Of a DNA stretch of 64,000 nucleotides, positions 43,895-52,158 are shown piece by piece. How positions within the stretch are numbered: the first letter of the stretch is position 1; the number at the start of each line of letters is the position of its first letter. The notes beneath the pieces are model-generated. The model ran no database searches. It had not been told where the DNA came from and was given only the letters and a program-made list of their open reading frames with translations. The stretch comes from Streptomyces hoynatensis (lineage in GTDB: Bacteria > Actinomycetota > Actinomycetes > Streptomycetales > Streptomycetaceae): assembly GCF_003626535.1 (NCBI RefSeq), contig NZ_RBAL01000025.1, forward strand, positions 1 through 64,000, given 5' to 3'. The position numbers were made by a program, and so were the translations under genes.

Positions 43895-44668
43895 ATGTCC
43901 GGACGTATGTCCGCACACGGTCGTCACCGCCGGCCGCGCGCCCGGCGCATCTCGCGCATCTCCCTTGCCCTGACCGCCGGCGGCGCCGGCGTGGCCCTGC
44001 CGCTCGTCGCCGCGGGAGCCGCGGACGCGTCCGCCCCCGCGACCTACACCGTGCAGAGCGGCGACAGCCTCTACCGGATAGCCGCCGAGCAGGACGTGGA
44101 CGGCGGCTGGCAGGCCCTGTACGCGGCCAACCGCGACACCGTCGGCGCCGACCCGTCCCTCATCCGGCCCGGCCAGGAGCTGGTGCTCGGCGGCGCCCAG
44201 GCCGAGGGCGCGGCGGACGCCGCCCCGACCGCCGCCGAGGACGCCGCGTCCACCGCCGCCCAGGGCGCGTTCGTCGCCCCCGTCCAGGCCGGCATCGGCA
44301 CCGGCTACGGCGTGGCGGGCTCGATGTGGTCCTCCGGCCACCACACCGGCGTCGACTTCGTGGTCGGCACCGGCACCCCGGTCTCGGCCGTCGGCGACGG
44401 CGAGGTGGTCAGCGCGGGCACCGTGAACGCCTACGGCAACGAGGTGATCATCAAGCACGCGGACGGCCACTACAGCCAGTACGCCCACCTCTCCTCGATC
44501 TCCGTGAGCGCCGGGCAGACCGTCTCGGCGGGCGACCGGATCGGCCTCTCGGGCGCCACCGGCAACGCCACCGGGCCGCACCTGCACTTCGAGATCCGCA
44601 CCGGCCCCTCCTACGGGTCCGACATCGACCCGATCGCCTACCTGCGGGAGCACGGCGTCTCCCTCTGA
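43895..44668 (+). CDS. Secreted LysM/M23 peptidoglycan endopeptidase
   Basis: The 257-residue protein starts at ATG 43895 (GAGGAG upstream). A signal peptide (about 1-48, ending AGAADASA) precedes a LysM domain (YTVQSGDSLYRIAAEQ to LIRPGQELVLGG). A short Ala-rich linker leads to an M23 domain with HHTGVDFVVGTGTPVSAVGDGEV (zinc HxxxD), YSQYAHLSSISVSAGQ and GPHLHFEIR (HxH). M23 enzymes cut peptide cross-bridges. The c-di-AMP riboswitch joins it to the same signal as rpfA. The longer frame to 43784 lies inside the riboswitch. Confidence 0.94.
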   Translation: MSGRMSAHGRHRRPRARRISRISLALTAGGAGVALPLVAAGAADASAPATYTVQSGDSLYRIAAEQDVDGGWQALYAANRDTVGADPSLIRPGQELVLGGAQAEGAADAAPTAAEDAASTAAQGAFVAPVQAGIGTGYGVAGSMWSSGHHTGVDFVVGTGTPVSAVGDGEVVSAGTVNAYGNEVIIKHADGHYSQYAHLSSISVSAGQTVSAGDRIGLSGATGNATGPHLHFEIRTGPSYGSDIDPIAYLREHGVSL

Positions 44669-44687
44669 CGCCCCGCGGAGGGCACAG

Positions 44688-44727
44688 CCGGGGGTGATCC
44701 CCGCCACGCGGCGGGGGTCACCCCCGG
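44688..44727. terminator. Strong bidirectional terminator
   Basis: 18-bp arms (44688-44705 and 44710-44727) with a single mismatch and a 4-nt loop, between the M23 gene and the convergent exporter gene. Confidence 0.8.
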
Positions 44728-44757
44728 TCCTTCCCCCGGCCGGCCCCCCGCCGCCCC

Positions 44758-45588
44758 TCAGCGGCTCAGCCGCTGGTAGCGGCGGACGGCGAGCGGCGCG
44801 CAGAGCGCCGTCAGCGCGACCGGCCAGGCCACGGCCAGCAGCAGCGCGTGGTCCGTGGCCCAGGAGCCGCCGCCCACCCCCGGGTTGCCGAAGAGCTCCC
44901 TGATCGCCGCGACCGTCGCCGACAGCGGGTTCCACTCGGCGACGGTGCCCAGCCAGCCCGGCATCACCTCGGGCGAGACGAAGACGTTGGAGACCGCGGT
45001 CAGCGGGAAGGCCAGCGGGAAGACGATGGTGCCCACGGTGTCCGGGTTCGGCACGGCCAGGCCCAGGAAGATGCCGATCCAGGTGATCGCCACCCGCAGC
45101 GCCAGCACCAGGGCGAGGGCCAGCAGCGCCCGGCCCACCCCGCGGTGCCAGTCCCAGCCCACCAGCAGCCCGCAGACCACCAGCACGGCCAGTTCGAGCA
45201 GCCCACGCAGCAGGTCCGCGGCACTGCGGCCGGTCAGCAGCGCGGAACGCGCCACCGGCATGGCCCGGAACCTGTCGACCACGCCGCGCCCGGCGTCCAT
45301 GGCGATCGCCGTGCCCGTGGCGCCCATGCCGTAGAGCATCGTCATGGCGAAGACGCCCGGCAGCAGGAACTCCCGGTACGCGCCGCCCTCGGGCACGGAC
45401 ATGCCGTTGCCGAAGACGTAGCCGAAGACCAGCACGAACATGATCGGCAGCGAGAAGTAGAGGGCCATCTCCTCCGGCGTGCGCAGGAGATGCGCCATGT
45501 TGCGCCGGGTCATCACCCAGCCGTCCGTCAGCGCCCAGCGCCCTCTGCGCACCCTCAGCTCCGCCGCCCCCTGCGCCGCGTCGCTCAT
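44758..45588 (-). CDS. DrrB-type ABC-2 permease
   Basis: The 276-residue permease (from ATG 45588) has six hydrophobic helices and the DrrB pattern: TRRNMAHLLRTPEEMALYFSLPIMFVLVFGYVFG, then FLLPGVFAMTMLYGMGATGTAIAMDAGRGVVDRFRAMPVARSALL, LGLAVPNPDTVGTIVFPLAFPLTAVSNVFVSPEVMPGWL, WNPLSATVAAIRELFGNP. It would export a drug or lipid with the ATPase encoded upstream. The open frame continues in phase to a GTG at 45834 that overlaps the ATPase stop, giving a possible 82-residue N-terminal extension with (Gln-Ala-Thr)n repeats. Both starts have plausible ribosome sites, so the true start is uncertain. Confidence 0.85.
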   Translation of the reverse strand: MSDAAQGAAELRVRRGRWALTDGWVMTRRNMAHLLRTPEEMALYFSLPIMFVLVFGYVFGNGMSVPEGGAYREFLLPGVFAMTMLYGMGATGTAIAMDAGRGVVDRFRAMPVARSALLTGRSAADLLRGLLELAVLVVCGLLVGWDWHRGVGRALLALALVLALRVAITWIGIFLGLAVPNPDTVGTIVFPLAFPLTAVSNVFVSPEVMPGWLGTVAEWNPLSATVAAIRELFGNPGVGGGSWATDHALLLAVAWPVALTALCAPLAVRRYQRLSR

Positions 45589-45648
45589 CTGCCCCGCCCC
45601 TTCCCAGGATCGTGTCGCCTGCGTGGTCCGTCGTCCGGTCTCTGTGAT

Positions 45649-45729
45649 CTGCGTCGCCTGCGTCGCCTGCGTGGCCTGTATGGCCTGCGTGGCCTGAATG
45701 GCGTGCGTGTTCTGTGTGTTCTGCGTGGC
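45649..45729 (-). repeat. 9-bp tandem repeat, nine units
   Basis: On the plus strand the units are variants of CTGCGTGGC. Read on the minus strand in the exporter frame they encode a Gln-Ala-Thr type tripeptide repeat between the ATPase stop and the conserved permease start. Confidence 0.8.
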
Positions 45730-45830
45730 CTGCGGTGCGCCGCCGGCGGCCGTCGCGGCGCGTGCCGGGCCGGCCGTTCCGTCGGGTGCCGCGCGGGTGC
45801 CGCGCGCCCCGCCCGCGTCGGCGTGGGGGC

Positions 45831-46802
45831 TCACGCCGCGGCCTCGCGCGCCGCGCCGTGCCCGGTGAGGTGCAGGAACGCCTCGTCGAGCGTGGGCTGC
45901 CTGATGCCGATGTCCGCGACGGCGAGCCCCGCCTCGTGCAGCGCCCTGACCACCCCCGTCAGGGCGGCGACCCGGTCGGCCACCGCCGCGCCGACCCGCC
46001 GCTCCACCGGGTCGGTCTCCGGGGTCACGCCGCAGATCCGGGCGACGACCGCCGCCACCGCGTCCAGCTCCTCCGCGCGCCTGGCCACCACCTCGATCCG
46101 GTCCCCGCCGATCCGCGCCTTCAGCTCCTCTGCGGTCCCCTCGGCCACCACCCGCCCCGAGTCGATCACCGAGATCCGGTCGGCCAGCTGGTCCGCCTCC
46201 TCCAGGTACTGCGTGGTCAGCAGCACGGTGGTGCCCGCGGCGACCAGGGAACGGACCGCGTCCCAGACCTGGTTGCGGCTGCGCGGGTCGAGGCCCGTGG
46301 TCGGCTCGTCCAAGAACAGCAGCCGCGGCCTGCGGATCATGCTCGCCGCCAGGTCGAGGCGGCGGCGCATGCCGCCCGAGTACTGCCCCGCGGTGCGCCC
46401 GGCCGCCTCCGTGAGCCCGAACTGCGCCAGCAATTCGTCCGCCCGGCGCGCGGCGGCGCGCGCCCCGAGCTTGGCCAGCCGCCCGAACATCACCAGGTTC
46501 TGCCGGCCGCCCAACTGCTCGTCCACCGCCGCGTACTGGCCGGTCAGCCCGATCCTGGCCCGCACCTCGTCCGGCCGCGCCGCCACGTCCCAGCCACACA
46601 CCTCCGCGCGCCCCTCGTCGTAGCGCAGCAGCGTGGCCAGCGCGCGCACGGCGGTGGTCTTGCCCGCGCCGTTCGGGCCGAGCAGCCCGTGCACCGTGCC
46701 CGCCGGGACGCTCAGGTCGAGGCCGTCGAGCGCCTGCTTGCTTCCCTTGCCGGCCCGGTACCGCTTGCGCAGCCCCTCGGCCCGTATCGCGAGATCCGTC
46801 AT
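45831..46802 (-). CDS. DrrA-type ABC transporter ATPase
   Basis: The 323-residue ATPase has Walker A LLGPNGAGKTTAVRAL, the Q loop in GLTGQYAAVDEQL, signature YSGGMRRRLDLAASM, Walker B LLFLDEPTTGLDPRSRNQVW and the C-terminal DrrA extension (RIEVVARRAEELDAV to QPTLDEAFLHLTGHG). This family powers export of antibiotics or lipids. ATG 46802 has AGGGGA upstream. The stop (TGA) overlaps a GTG that may start the permease. A divergent TetR gene shares its promoter region. Confidence 0.92.
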   Translation of the reverse strand: MTDLAIRAEGLRKRYRAGKGSKQALDGLDLSVPAGTVHGLLGPNGAGKTTAVRALATLLRYDEGRAEVCGWDVAARPDEVRARIGLTGQYAAVDEQLGGRQNLVMFGRLAKLGARAAARRADELLAQFGLTEAAGRTAGQYSGGMRRRLDLAASMIRRPRLLFLDEPTTGLDPRSRNQVWDAVRSLVAAGTTVLLTTQYLEEADQLADRISVIDSGRVVAEGTAEELKARIGGDRIEVVARRAEELDAVAAVVARICGVTPETDPVERRVGAAVADRVAALTGVVRALHEAGLAVADIGIRQPTLDEAFLHLTGHGAAREAAA

Positions 46803-46823
46803 CGTCCCCTGCCCCAGAAAACC

Positions 46824-46875
46824 GTGTACGTTGTAGACTTCGTGTACACCATACACAGTTTTAAGATGTGGTCAA
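46824..46875. promoter_or_regulatory. Divergent drrA/tetR promoter and operator
   Basis: Minus strand: TTGACC (46875-46870), 16-bp spacer and TATGGT (46853-46848) can drive the exporter. The inverted repeat GTGTA-CACCA-TACAC (46842-46856) covers its -10. A further GTGTAC at 46824-46829 repeats the half-site 18 bp away. TAAGAT (46862-46867) may be the -10 for tetR. Confidence 0.6.
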
Positions 46876-46893
46876 TCCGAGTGAGGGAGAGGC

Positions 46894-47661
46894 ATGCCGC
46901 CGGGAGAGGCCAGCGAGAAGTGGGACCCCGCCCACCTGATGGATCTGCTGTGGCGAACCCGGCCGCGCGGCACCAGGGGGCCCCGCGGCAGCCTGAGCCT
47001 GGACGAGGTGGTGGCCGCCGGGGTGGAGATCGCCGACGAGGAGGGGCTCGCGGGCGTCTCGATGCGCAAGGTCGCCGGGCGGCTCGGCGTGACGGTGATG
47101 TCGCTGTACCGCTACGTCCCCAGCAAGGAGGATCTCCTCGACCTCATGTTCGAGATGGCGACTCCGGAGCCCACCATGGCGGCGGACTGGCCCACCGACT
47201 GGCGCGGAAGGCTCACCGCCTACGCCCACGAGATGCGGAAGCTGCTCGTGGAACGCTCCTGGATGCTGGACATCCCCATCAGCACCCCCCCGATGGGCCC
47301 GCACAACTTCGCGTGGATGGACCTCGCCCTCGGGGCCATGGCGGACACCCCGCTGACCGAGGACGACAAGCTGGGCATCCTCATCCTGATCAGCGGTTAC
47401 GCGATGAACGAGTCACGCCAGATCGTCTCGATGAACCGCGCGGTCGCCCGCACCGGGGTCAGCTACGAGGAGTGGGGCGAGGTCTACCACCGCATGCTGG
47501 AACGCGCGACCGCCACCGGGCGCTTCCCCGCCCTCACCCGCGTCGTGGAGTCGGAGGTCTTCGCCCGCAGCCACGCCACCGCGGAGGAGGACTTCGACTA
47601 CGGCCTGTCCTTCCTCCTCGACGGCGTCGCGGCCCTGATCGCCCAGCGCGAGAAGGGCTGA
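46894..47661 (+). CDS. TetR-family repressor of the DrrAB-type exporter
   Basis: The 255-residue regulator has a ~30-residue leader, then a TetR helix-turn-helix (SLSLDEVVAAGVEIADEEGLAGVSMRKVAGRLGVTVMSLYRYVPSKEDLLDLM). The C-terminal ligand domain is of the tetracycline-repressor type. It is divergent from drrA with an operator-like repeat between, the usual layout for a drug-responsive repressor of an exporter. AGTGAGGGAGAGGC precedes the ATG. Confidence 0.92.
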   Translation: MPPGEASEKWDPAHLMDLLWRTRPRGTRGPRGSLSLDEVVAAGVEIADEEGLAGVSMRKVAGRLGVTVMSLYRYVPSKEDLLDLMFEMATPEPTMAADWPTDWRGRLTAYAHEMRKLLVERSWMLDIPISTPPMGPHNFAWMDLALGAMADTPLTEDDKLGILILISGYAMNESRQIVSMNRAVARTGVSYEEWGEVYHRMLERATATGRFPALTRVVESEVFARSHATAEEDFDYGLSFLLDGVAALIAQREKG

Positions 47662-48095
47662 GCGGCCGCGCGCCCCGCCCTCGGCCGGGGTGCCGGGCCG
47701 TTGCGCCGCCCGTGCCGCCCACCGGGCCCGATGGCGTTGACCGGCCGCAACTCCCGGCCGGCCATGGGGAGACGAGCGGCGCGCGCGGGTGGAAACCGGC
47801 CGGCCGGGCCGGGGGAAGCCGGCGGACGCCGGACGCTACACCAGCTCCTCGACCGCGACCTCGCACTCCACCGGCCCGGGAATCACGGCCTTCTCACCCG
47901 GCAGGTACGCCGCCTCGCTCTGATACCTGCCCGCACGCGGGCGGCTCAGCACCAGTGCCTGCCGCTGTCAGGACCTCCGCGAGGGAAGCGAGGACCAGGG
48001 CGTGGCGGCCGTCGGCCGCGCCCGGCGCTCCGCCCGGCGCACGCGCTCGGCGCTCCGTCCGGCGCATGCGCGCGGCGCTCCGCCCGGCGCGTTTC
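47662..48095. other. 434-bp gap with a possible gene remnant and 25-bp repeats
   Basis: No intact gene. On the minus strand an open stretch ending at 47836-47838 reads RYQSEAAYLPGEKAVIPGP then VECEVAVEELV-stop. It has protein-like composition but no start or recognised family and may be the 3' remnant of a lost gene. GC-rich repeats fill 48024-48090. Confidence 0.4.
48024..48090. repeat. 25-bp repeat, two full copies and a partial
   Basis: Units begin GGCGCTCCGCCCGGCGCA at 48024, 48049 and 48074 with few changes. They lie just past the stop of the acyl-CoA dehydrogenase and can fold into hairpins, so they may act as its terminator. Confidence 0.65.
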
Positions 48096-49256
48096 CTACG
48101 GCAGGTTGCGGGACATCACGATCCGCTGGACCTGGTTCGTGCCCTCGTAGATCTGCGTGATCTTGGCGTCGCGCATCATGCGCTCCACCGGGTAGTCGCG
48201 GGTGTAGCCGTAGCCGCCGAGGAGCTGCACCGCGTCCGTGGTGATCTCCATCGCCGCGTCGGAGGCGTAGCACTTGGCCGCCGCGCCGTAGAAGGTCAGG
48301 TCCGGGTCGTTGCGCTCCGACTTGGCCGCCGCCGCGTAGGTCAGCTGCCTGGCCGCCGCCAGCTTCATCGCCATGTCCGCGAGCATGAACTGGATGCCCT
48401 GGAAGTCGCCCACCGGCTTGCCGAACTGCTTGCGCTCGCGCACGTAGCCCTTCGCGTAGTCAAGCGCCCCCTGCGCGATGCCGAGGGCCTGGGCGGCGAT
48501 CGTGATCCGGGTGTGGTCCAGGGTCCGCATCGCGGTCTGGAAGCCGGTGCCCTCGGCGCCGATCAGCCGGTCGGCCGGAATGCGGACGTTGTCCAGGTAC
48601 ACCTCGCGCGTCGGCGAGCCCTTGATCCCCAGCTTCTTCTCCGGCGCGCCGAACGACACCCCCTCGTCGCCCTTCTCCACCACGAAGGCCGAGATGCCGC
48701 CCCGGGTCCGCTTCTCCGGGTCGGTCACCGCAAGCACGGTGTAGAACTCCGACACCCCGGCGTTGGTGATCCACCGCTTCGTGCCGTTCAGGACGTAGGT
48801 GTCGCCCTCCCGAACCGCGCGCGTGCGCATGCCGCCCGCGTCGGAGCCGGCCTCCGGCTCCGACAGGCAGTAGGAGAACATGACCTCGCCCTTCGCCAGC
48901 GGGGTCAGGTACCTGCGCTTGAGCTCCTCGGAGCCGGAGAGCATCACCGGGAGCGAGCCCAGCTTGTTCACCGCCGGGATCAGCGAGGAGGAGGCGCACA
49001 CCCGCGCCACCTCCTCGATGACGATCACCGCCGCGAGCGCGTCCCCGCCCGCGCCGCCGAACTCCTCGGGAACGTGCACCGCGTGCAGGTCGTTGGCGAC
49101 CAGCGCGTCGAGCGCCTCCTGCGGGAAACGCCCCTGCTCGTCGACCTCGGCGGCGTGCGGCGCGATCTTGGCCTCCGCCAGCGCACGCACCGACTCCCTG
49201 AGCATCTCGTGCTCCTCCGCAAGCCGGAAGAGGTCGAAATCGGCGGCTCCTGCCAC
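48096..49256 (-). CDS. Acyl-CoA dehydrogenase
   Basis: This 386-residue FAD enzyme introduces the alpha-beta double bond of acyl-CoA. Motifs are EEFGGAGGDALAAVIVIEEVARV, SYCLSEPEAGSDAGGMRTRAV (FAD loop), TKRWITNAGVSEFYTVLAVTD, RTLDHTRITIAAQALGIAQGAL and the C-terminal ITQIYEGTNQVQRIVMSR, whose Glu is the likely catalytic base. I chose GTG 49256 (VAGAADFDLF) because GGGAG sits 8 bp upstream; TTG 49274 is in frame. An inverted repeat upstream may be a TetR operator. Confidence 0.94.
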   Translation of the reverse strand: MAGAADFDLFRLAEEHEMLRESVRALAEAKIAPHAAEVDEQGRFPQEALDALVANDLHAVHVPEEFGGAGGDALAAVIVIEEVARVCASSSLIPAVNKLGSLPVMLSGSEELKRRYLTPLAKGEVMFSYCLSEPEAGSDAGGMRTRAVREGDTYVLNGTKRWITNAGVSEFYTVLAVTDPEKRTRGGISAFVVEKGDEGVSFGAPEKKLGIKGSPTREVYLDNVRIPADRLIGAEGTGFQTAMRTLDHTRITIAAQALGIAQGALDYAKGYVRERKQFGKPVGDFQGIQFMLADMAMKLAAARQLTYAAAAKSERNDPDLTFYGAAAKCYASDAAMEITTDAVQLLGGYGYTRDYPVERMMRDAKITQIYEGTNQVQRIVMSRNLP

Positions 49257-49288
49257 GTGTCTCACTCCCTGCAACTTCTCGCCGAGGC

Positions 49289-49303
49289 GCTAACGACTGT
49301 TAA
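49289..49303. promoter_or_regulatory. TetR-like operator upstream of acyl-CoA dehydrogenase
   Basis: CTAAC-GACT-GTTAA (perfect core TAAC/GTTA at 49290-49301) lies about 35-45 bp before the start. It resembles TAACNNNNGTTA sites of TetR regulators. Confidence 0.4.
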
Positions 49304-49368
49304 GTAACCTGATCCTAGAGTCGGCCCCCCGGCCATGGATAGGTGAGCTCGCCTACACCCTCCGGGTT

Positions 49369-49374
49369 TATGCT
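49369..49374 (+). promoter_or_regulatory. -10 of nucleotide-sugar dehydrogenase promoter
   Basis: TATGCT lies 8 bp before the GTG start; no ribosome site is visible, so the mRNA is probably leaderless or nearly so. Confidence 0.45.
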
Positions 49375-49382
49375 CGTCAGCT

Positions 49383-50741
49383 GTGAACAGCCCGACGCCC
49401 CCCTCCCCGGCGATCACCGTCATCGGCCTCGGCTACCTCGGCGCCGTCCACGCCGCAGCCATGGCAGAACTCGGCTTCGAGGTGCTCGGCCTCGACGTCC
49501 TCCCGCACAAGGTCGAACTGCTGGCCGCGGGGAAGGCGCCGGTGTACGAGCCGGGGCTGGAAGAGCTGCTGCGCAAGCACGTCGCCGGGCTGCCCGGCTC
49601 CACCGGCAGGCTGTCCTTCACCACCTCCTACGCCGAGGTCGCGGCCTTCGGGGACGTGCACTTCGTCTGCGTCAACACCCCGCAGAAGCCCGGCGAGTAC
49701 GCCTGCGACATGAGCTACGTGGACGCCGCCGTCGACGCGCTCGCCCCCCATCTGACGCGCCCGGCCCTCGTGGTGGGCAAGTCCACCGTGCCCGTGGGCA
49801 GCGCCGCCAGGCTGGCCCGCCGCGTGGCCGAGCTGGCCCCGGCCGGTGAGGCGGCCGAACTCGCCTGGAACCCCGAGTTCCTGCGCGAGGGCTTCGCCGT
49901 GGAGGACACCCTGCGCCCCGACCGCATCGTCGTCGGCGTCACCAGCGAGCGCGCCGAGCGGGTCCTGCGCCAGGTCTACGCGGGCCCCGTCGGCGAGGGC
50001 TCGCCCTTCGTCGTGGCCGACCTGCCGACCGCCGAGCTGGTCAAGACCGCGGCCAACGCCTTCCTCTCCACGAAGATCTCCTTCATCAACGCCATGGCGG
50101 AGATCTGCGAGGCGGCCGACGGGGATGTGGTGAAGCTCGCCGAGGCCCTGGGGTACGACGACCGCATCGGCAGGAAGTTCCTGCGGGCCGGCATCGGCTT
50201 CGGCGGCGGCTGCCTGCCCAAGGACATCCGCGCCTTCATGGCCAGGGCGGGCGAACTCGGCGCCGCGGAGGCGCTGACCTTCCTGCGCGAGATCGACTCG
50301 CTGAACATGCGCCGCCGCGCCCGCATGGTCGAGTTGACCAGGGAGACGCTCGACGGCTCGCTGCTCGGCAAGCGGATCGCCGTCCTCGGCGCCGCGTTCA
50401 AGCCGGACTCCGACGACGTGCGCGACTCTCCCGCGCTCAACATCGCGGGCCAACTCCACCTCCAGGGCGCCGAGGTGACGGTCTACGACCCCAAGGCCGC
50501 GGAGAACGCGCGGCGCGTCTTCCCCACCCTGCGCTACGCCCCGAGCGCCCTGGATGCCGCGCAGGGGGCGCACGCGGTGCTGCACCTGACGGAGTGGCGG
50601 GAGTTCCGCGACCTCGACCCGGCCGCGCTCGGCGAGGTGGTCTCCACCCGGCACCTCCTCGACGGCCGCAACACCCTCGACCCCGCCCTGTGGCGCAAGG
50701 CCAACTGGTCCTACCGCGCGCTCGGCCGCCCCACCGCCTGA
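49383..50741 (+). CDS. UDP-glucose/GDP-mannose dehydrogenase family protein
   Basis: The 452-residue enzyme has the NAD motif VIGLGYLGAVHAAAMAELGFEVLGLD, STVPVGSA, NPEFLREGFAVEDTLRPDRIVVG, ELVKTAANAFLSTKISFINAMAEI, and the catalytic Cys in GIGFGGGCLPKDIRAF. The C-terminal domain has LGAAFKPDSDDVRDSPALNIAGQL. It makes UDP-glucuronate or a related sugar acid for surface polysaccharide. EFLREG and GGGCLPKD favour UDP-glucose 6-dehydrogenase. Confidence 0.92.
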   Translation: MNSPTPPSPAITVIGLGYLGAVHAAAMAELGFEVLGLDVLPHKVELLAAGKAPVYEPGLEELLRKHVAGLPGSTGRLSFTTSYAEVAAFGDVHFVCVNTPQKPGEYACDMSYVDAAVDALAPHLTRPALVVGKSTVPVGSAARLARRVAELAPAGEAAELAWNPEFLREGFAVEDTLRPDRIVVGVTSERAERVLRQVYAGPVGEGSPFVVADLPTAELVKTAANAFLSTKISFINAMAEICEAADGDVVKLAEALGYDDRIGRKFLRAGIGFGGGCLPKDIRAFMARAGELGAAEALTFLREIDSLNMRRRARMVELTRETLDGSLLGKRIAVLGAAFKPDSDDVRDSPALNIAGQLHLQGAEVTVYDPKAAENARRVFPTLRYAPSALDAAQGAHAVLHLTEWREFRDLDPAALGEVVSTRHLLDGRNTLDPALWRKANWSYRALGRPTA

Positions 50742-50919
50742 CCGCCCCACGGCCCGACCGGCCCACCGCCCGACCGGCCCACCCCGCGGGCCCGCCCCCG
50801 CGCGGCGTTCCGCGCGCCCGCTTGCGCGCCGTCCGCCGCCCGGCCGCGCCCGCCCCCGCGCGCCGGTCTGCGGGCCCGCCCCGCGCCACCCCCGGCGGAG
50901 CCGCCCCGCACGCCGGTTC

Positions 50920-50948
50920 TTGTCAGCATCCGCGGGCTCCCCTATATT
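50920..50948 (+). promoter_or_regulatory. Promoter of the GH12 endoglucanase
   Basis: TTGTCA (50920-50925), a 17-bp spacer and TATATT (50943-50948): close to consensus and the most A/T-rich -10 in this part of the window. Confidence 0.75.
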
Positions 50949-50958
50949 GCGCCGTTGA

Positions 50959-50972
50959 TGGGAGCGCTCCCA
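50959..50972 (+). promoter_or_regulatory. CebR operator
   Basis: TGGGAGCGCTCCCA, a perfect 14-bp palindrome identical to the known Streptomyces CebR box. It overlaps the predicted transcription start and lies 24 bp before the ATG. CebR represses cellulase and cellobiose-uptake genes until cellobiose or cellotriose is present. Confidence 0.93.
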
Positions 50973-50995
50973 AACCCCCACCGTGAGGGAGCAGC

Positions 50996-51745
50996 ATGAG
51001 GAAACGCATCATCACCGCGATCCTGGCCGTCGCCGGGTCCCTGGGCGCGCTGCTGACGGCCACCCCGGCCGCCCAGGCCGACACGCAGATCTGCGAGGCG
51101 TACGGGACCACGACGATCCAGGGCCGGTACGTCGTGCAGAACAACCGCTGGGGCACCTCGGCCACCCAGTGCATCAACGCGACGGGCTCCGGCTTCCAGA
51201 TCACCCAGGCCGACGGCAGCGTCTCGACCAGCGGCCCGCCCAAGTCGTACCCCTCGATCTTCGCCGGCTGCCACTACACCGTCTGCTCGCCCGGCACCAA
51301 CCTGCCGCGGCAGATCGGCTCCATCGGCAGCGCCCCCAGCAGCATCTCGTACAGCTACACGAGCAACGCCGTGTACGACGCGGCGTACGACATCTGGCTC
51401 GACCCGCAGCCCAAGCGGGACGGGGTGAACCAGACGGAGATCATGATCTGGCTCAACCGGGTCGGCCCGATCCAGCCCATCGGCTCCCCGACCGGCTACG
51501 TCACCGTCGCGGGCCACTCCTGGGAGGTGTGGACCGGGTCCAACGGGTCGAACAACGTCATCTCCTTCGTGTCGCCCTCCGCGCTGAACAGCCTCAGCTT
51601 CGACGTCATGGACTTCGTCGACCAGGCGATCAACCGCGGCATGGCGAACAGCTCCTGGTACCTCACCAGCATCCAGGCCGGGTTCGAGCCCTGGCAGGGC
51701 GGCGCGGGGCTGGCCGTGAACTCCTTCTCGGCCTCGGTCAACTAG
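50996..51745 (+). CDS. Secreted GH12 endo-beta-1,4-glucanase
   Basis: The 249-residue protein has a signal peptide (about 1-28, ending AAQADT). The GH12 catalytic domain follows: YGTTTIQGRYVVQNNRWGTSATQCI, SYPSIFAGCHYTVCSPG, YDIWLDPQP, the nucleophile Glu in QTEIMIWLNRVG (about 145) and the acid/base Glu in GFEPWQGGAGL near the end. It would cut cellulose or mixed beta-glucans outside the cell. There is no carbohydrate-binding module, so it is a minimal form. GAGGGAG precedes the ATG. Control by CebR is expected from the operator. The sugar-related gene remnants that follow suggest a once larger glycan locus. Confidence 0.94.
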   Translation: MRKRIITAILAVAGSLGALLTATPAAQADTQICEAYGTTTIQGRYVVQNNRWGTSATQCINATGSGFQITQADGSVSTSGPPKSYPSIFAGCHYTVCSPGTNLPRQIGSIGSAPSSISYSYTSNAVYDAAYDIWLDPQPKRDGVNQTEIMIWLNRVGPIQPIGSPTGYVTVAGHSWEVWTGSNGSNNVISFVSPSALNSLSFDVMDFVDQAINRGMANSSWYLTSIQAGFEPWQGGAGLAVNSFSASVN

Positions 51746-51819
51746 GCACGTACACGGGGGCGTTGCCGACGGCGGCCCGAGCCTCGGCCGTGCCCGGCCG
51801 CGGCTTGGGCGCAAGGAGG

Positions 51820-51877
51820 GCGGGGACCTTTGCCGCGGTGGAGCCGTCCAGGAACTCCACCGCGGGAAGGTCCCCGC
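51820..51877 (+). terminator. Long hairpin after the GH12 gene
   Basis: Arms 51820-51843 and 51855-51877 pair over 22 bp with one small internal mismatch; the loop is 11 nt. Likely terminator of the endoglucanase gene. Confidence 0.65.
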
Positions 51878-51961
51878 GTCCCCTCGCCGGGCCGGCCCAC
51901 CGCACGGCGGGCGGCCCCGCCGCGCGCCCGCCGTCCGCGGCGGCCCGGCCGGGCCCCGCCG

Positions 51962-52158
51962 TCAGACGGTGATCACCGCCTTGATGTGCGCGGGGTCGGA
52001 GCCGGCCAGCAGGGCGGCCTCGGTTTCCTCCAGCGGGGAAGTGGCCGGTGACCAGGGGGCGATGCCCGCGGTGGTGGCCAGGTCGATGGCGGCCGGCCAG
52101 GTGTGGGCGTAGCGGAAGGTGCCGGTGACCGTCAGCTCCCGCTGCTCCACAGCCTCCC
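51962..52158 (-). pseudogene. 3' fragment of a zinc-type alcohol/polyol dehydrogenase
   Basis: The minus strand reads EQRELTVTGTFRYAHTWPAA, then a degenerate region, then LEETEAALLAGSDPAHIKAV ending in TV and a stop. This is the C-terminal end of sorbitol/threonine-dehydrogenase-like proteins. About 280 N-terminal residues are missing, and the frame runs straight into the oppositely oriented fragment at about 52158. The coordinates of the junction are approximate. Clearly a remnant. Confidence 0.75.
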
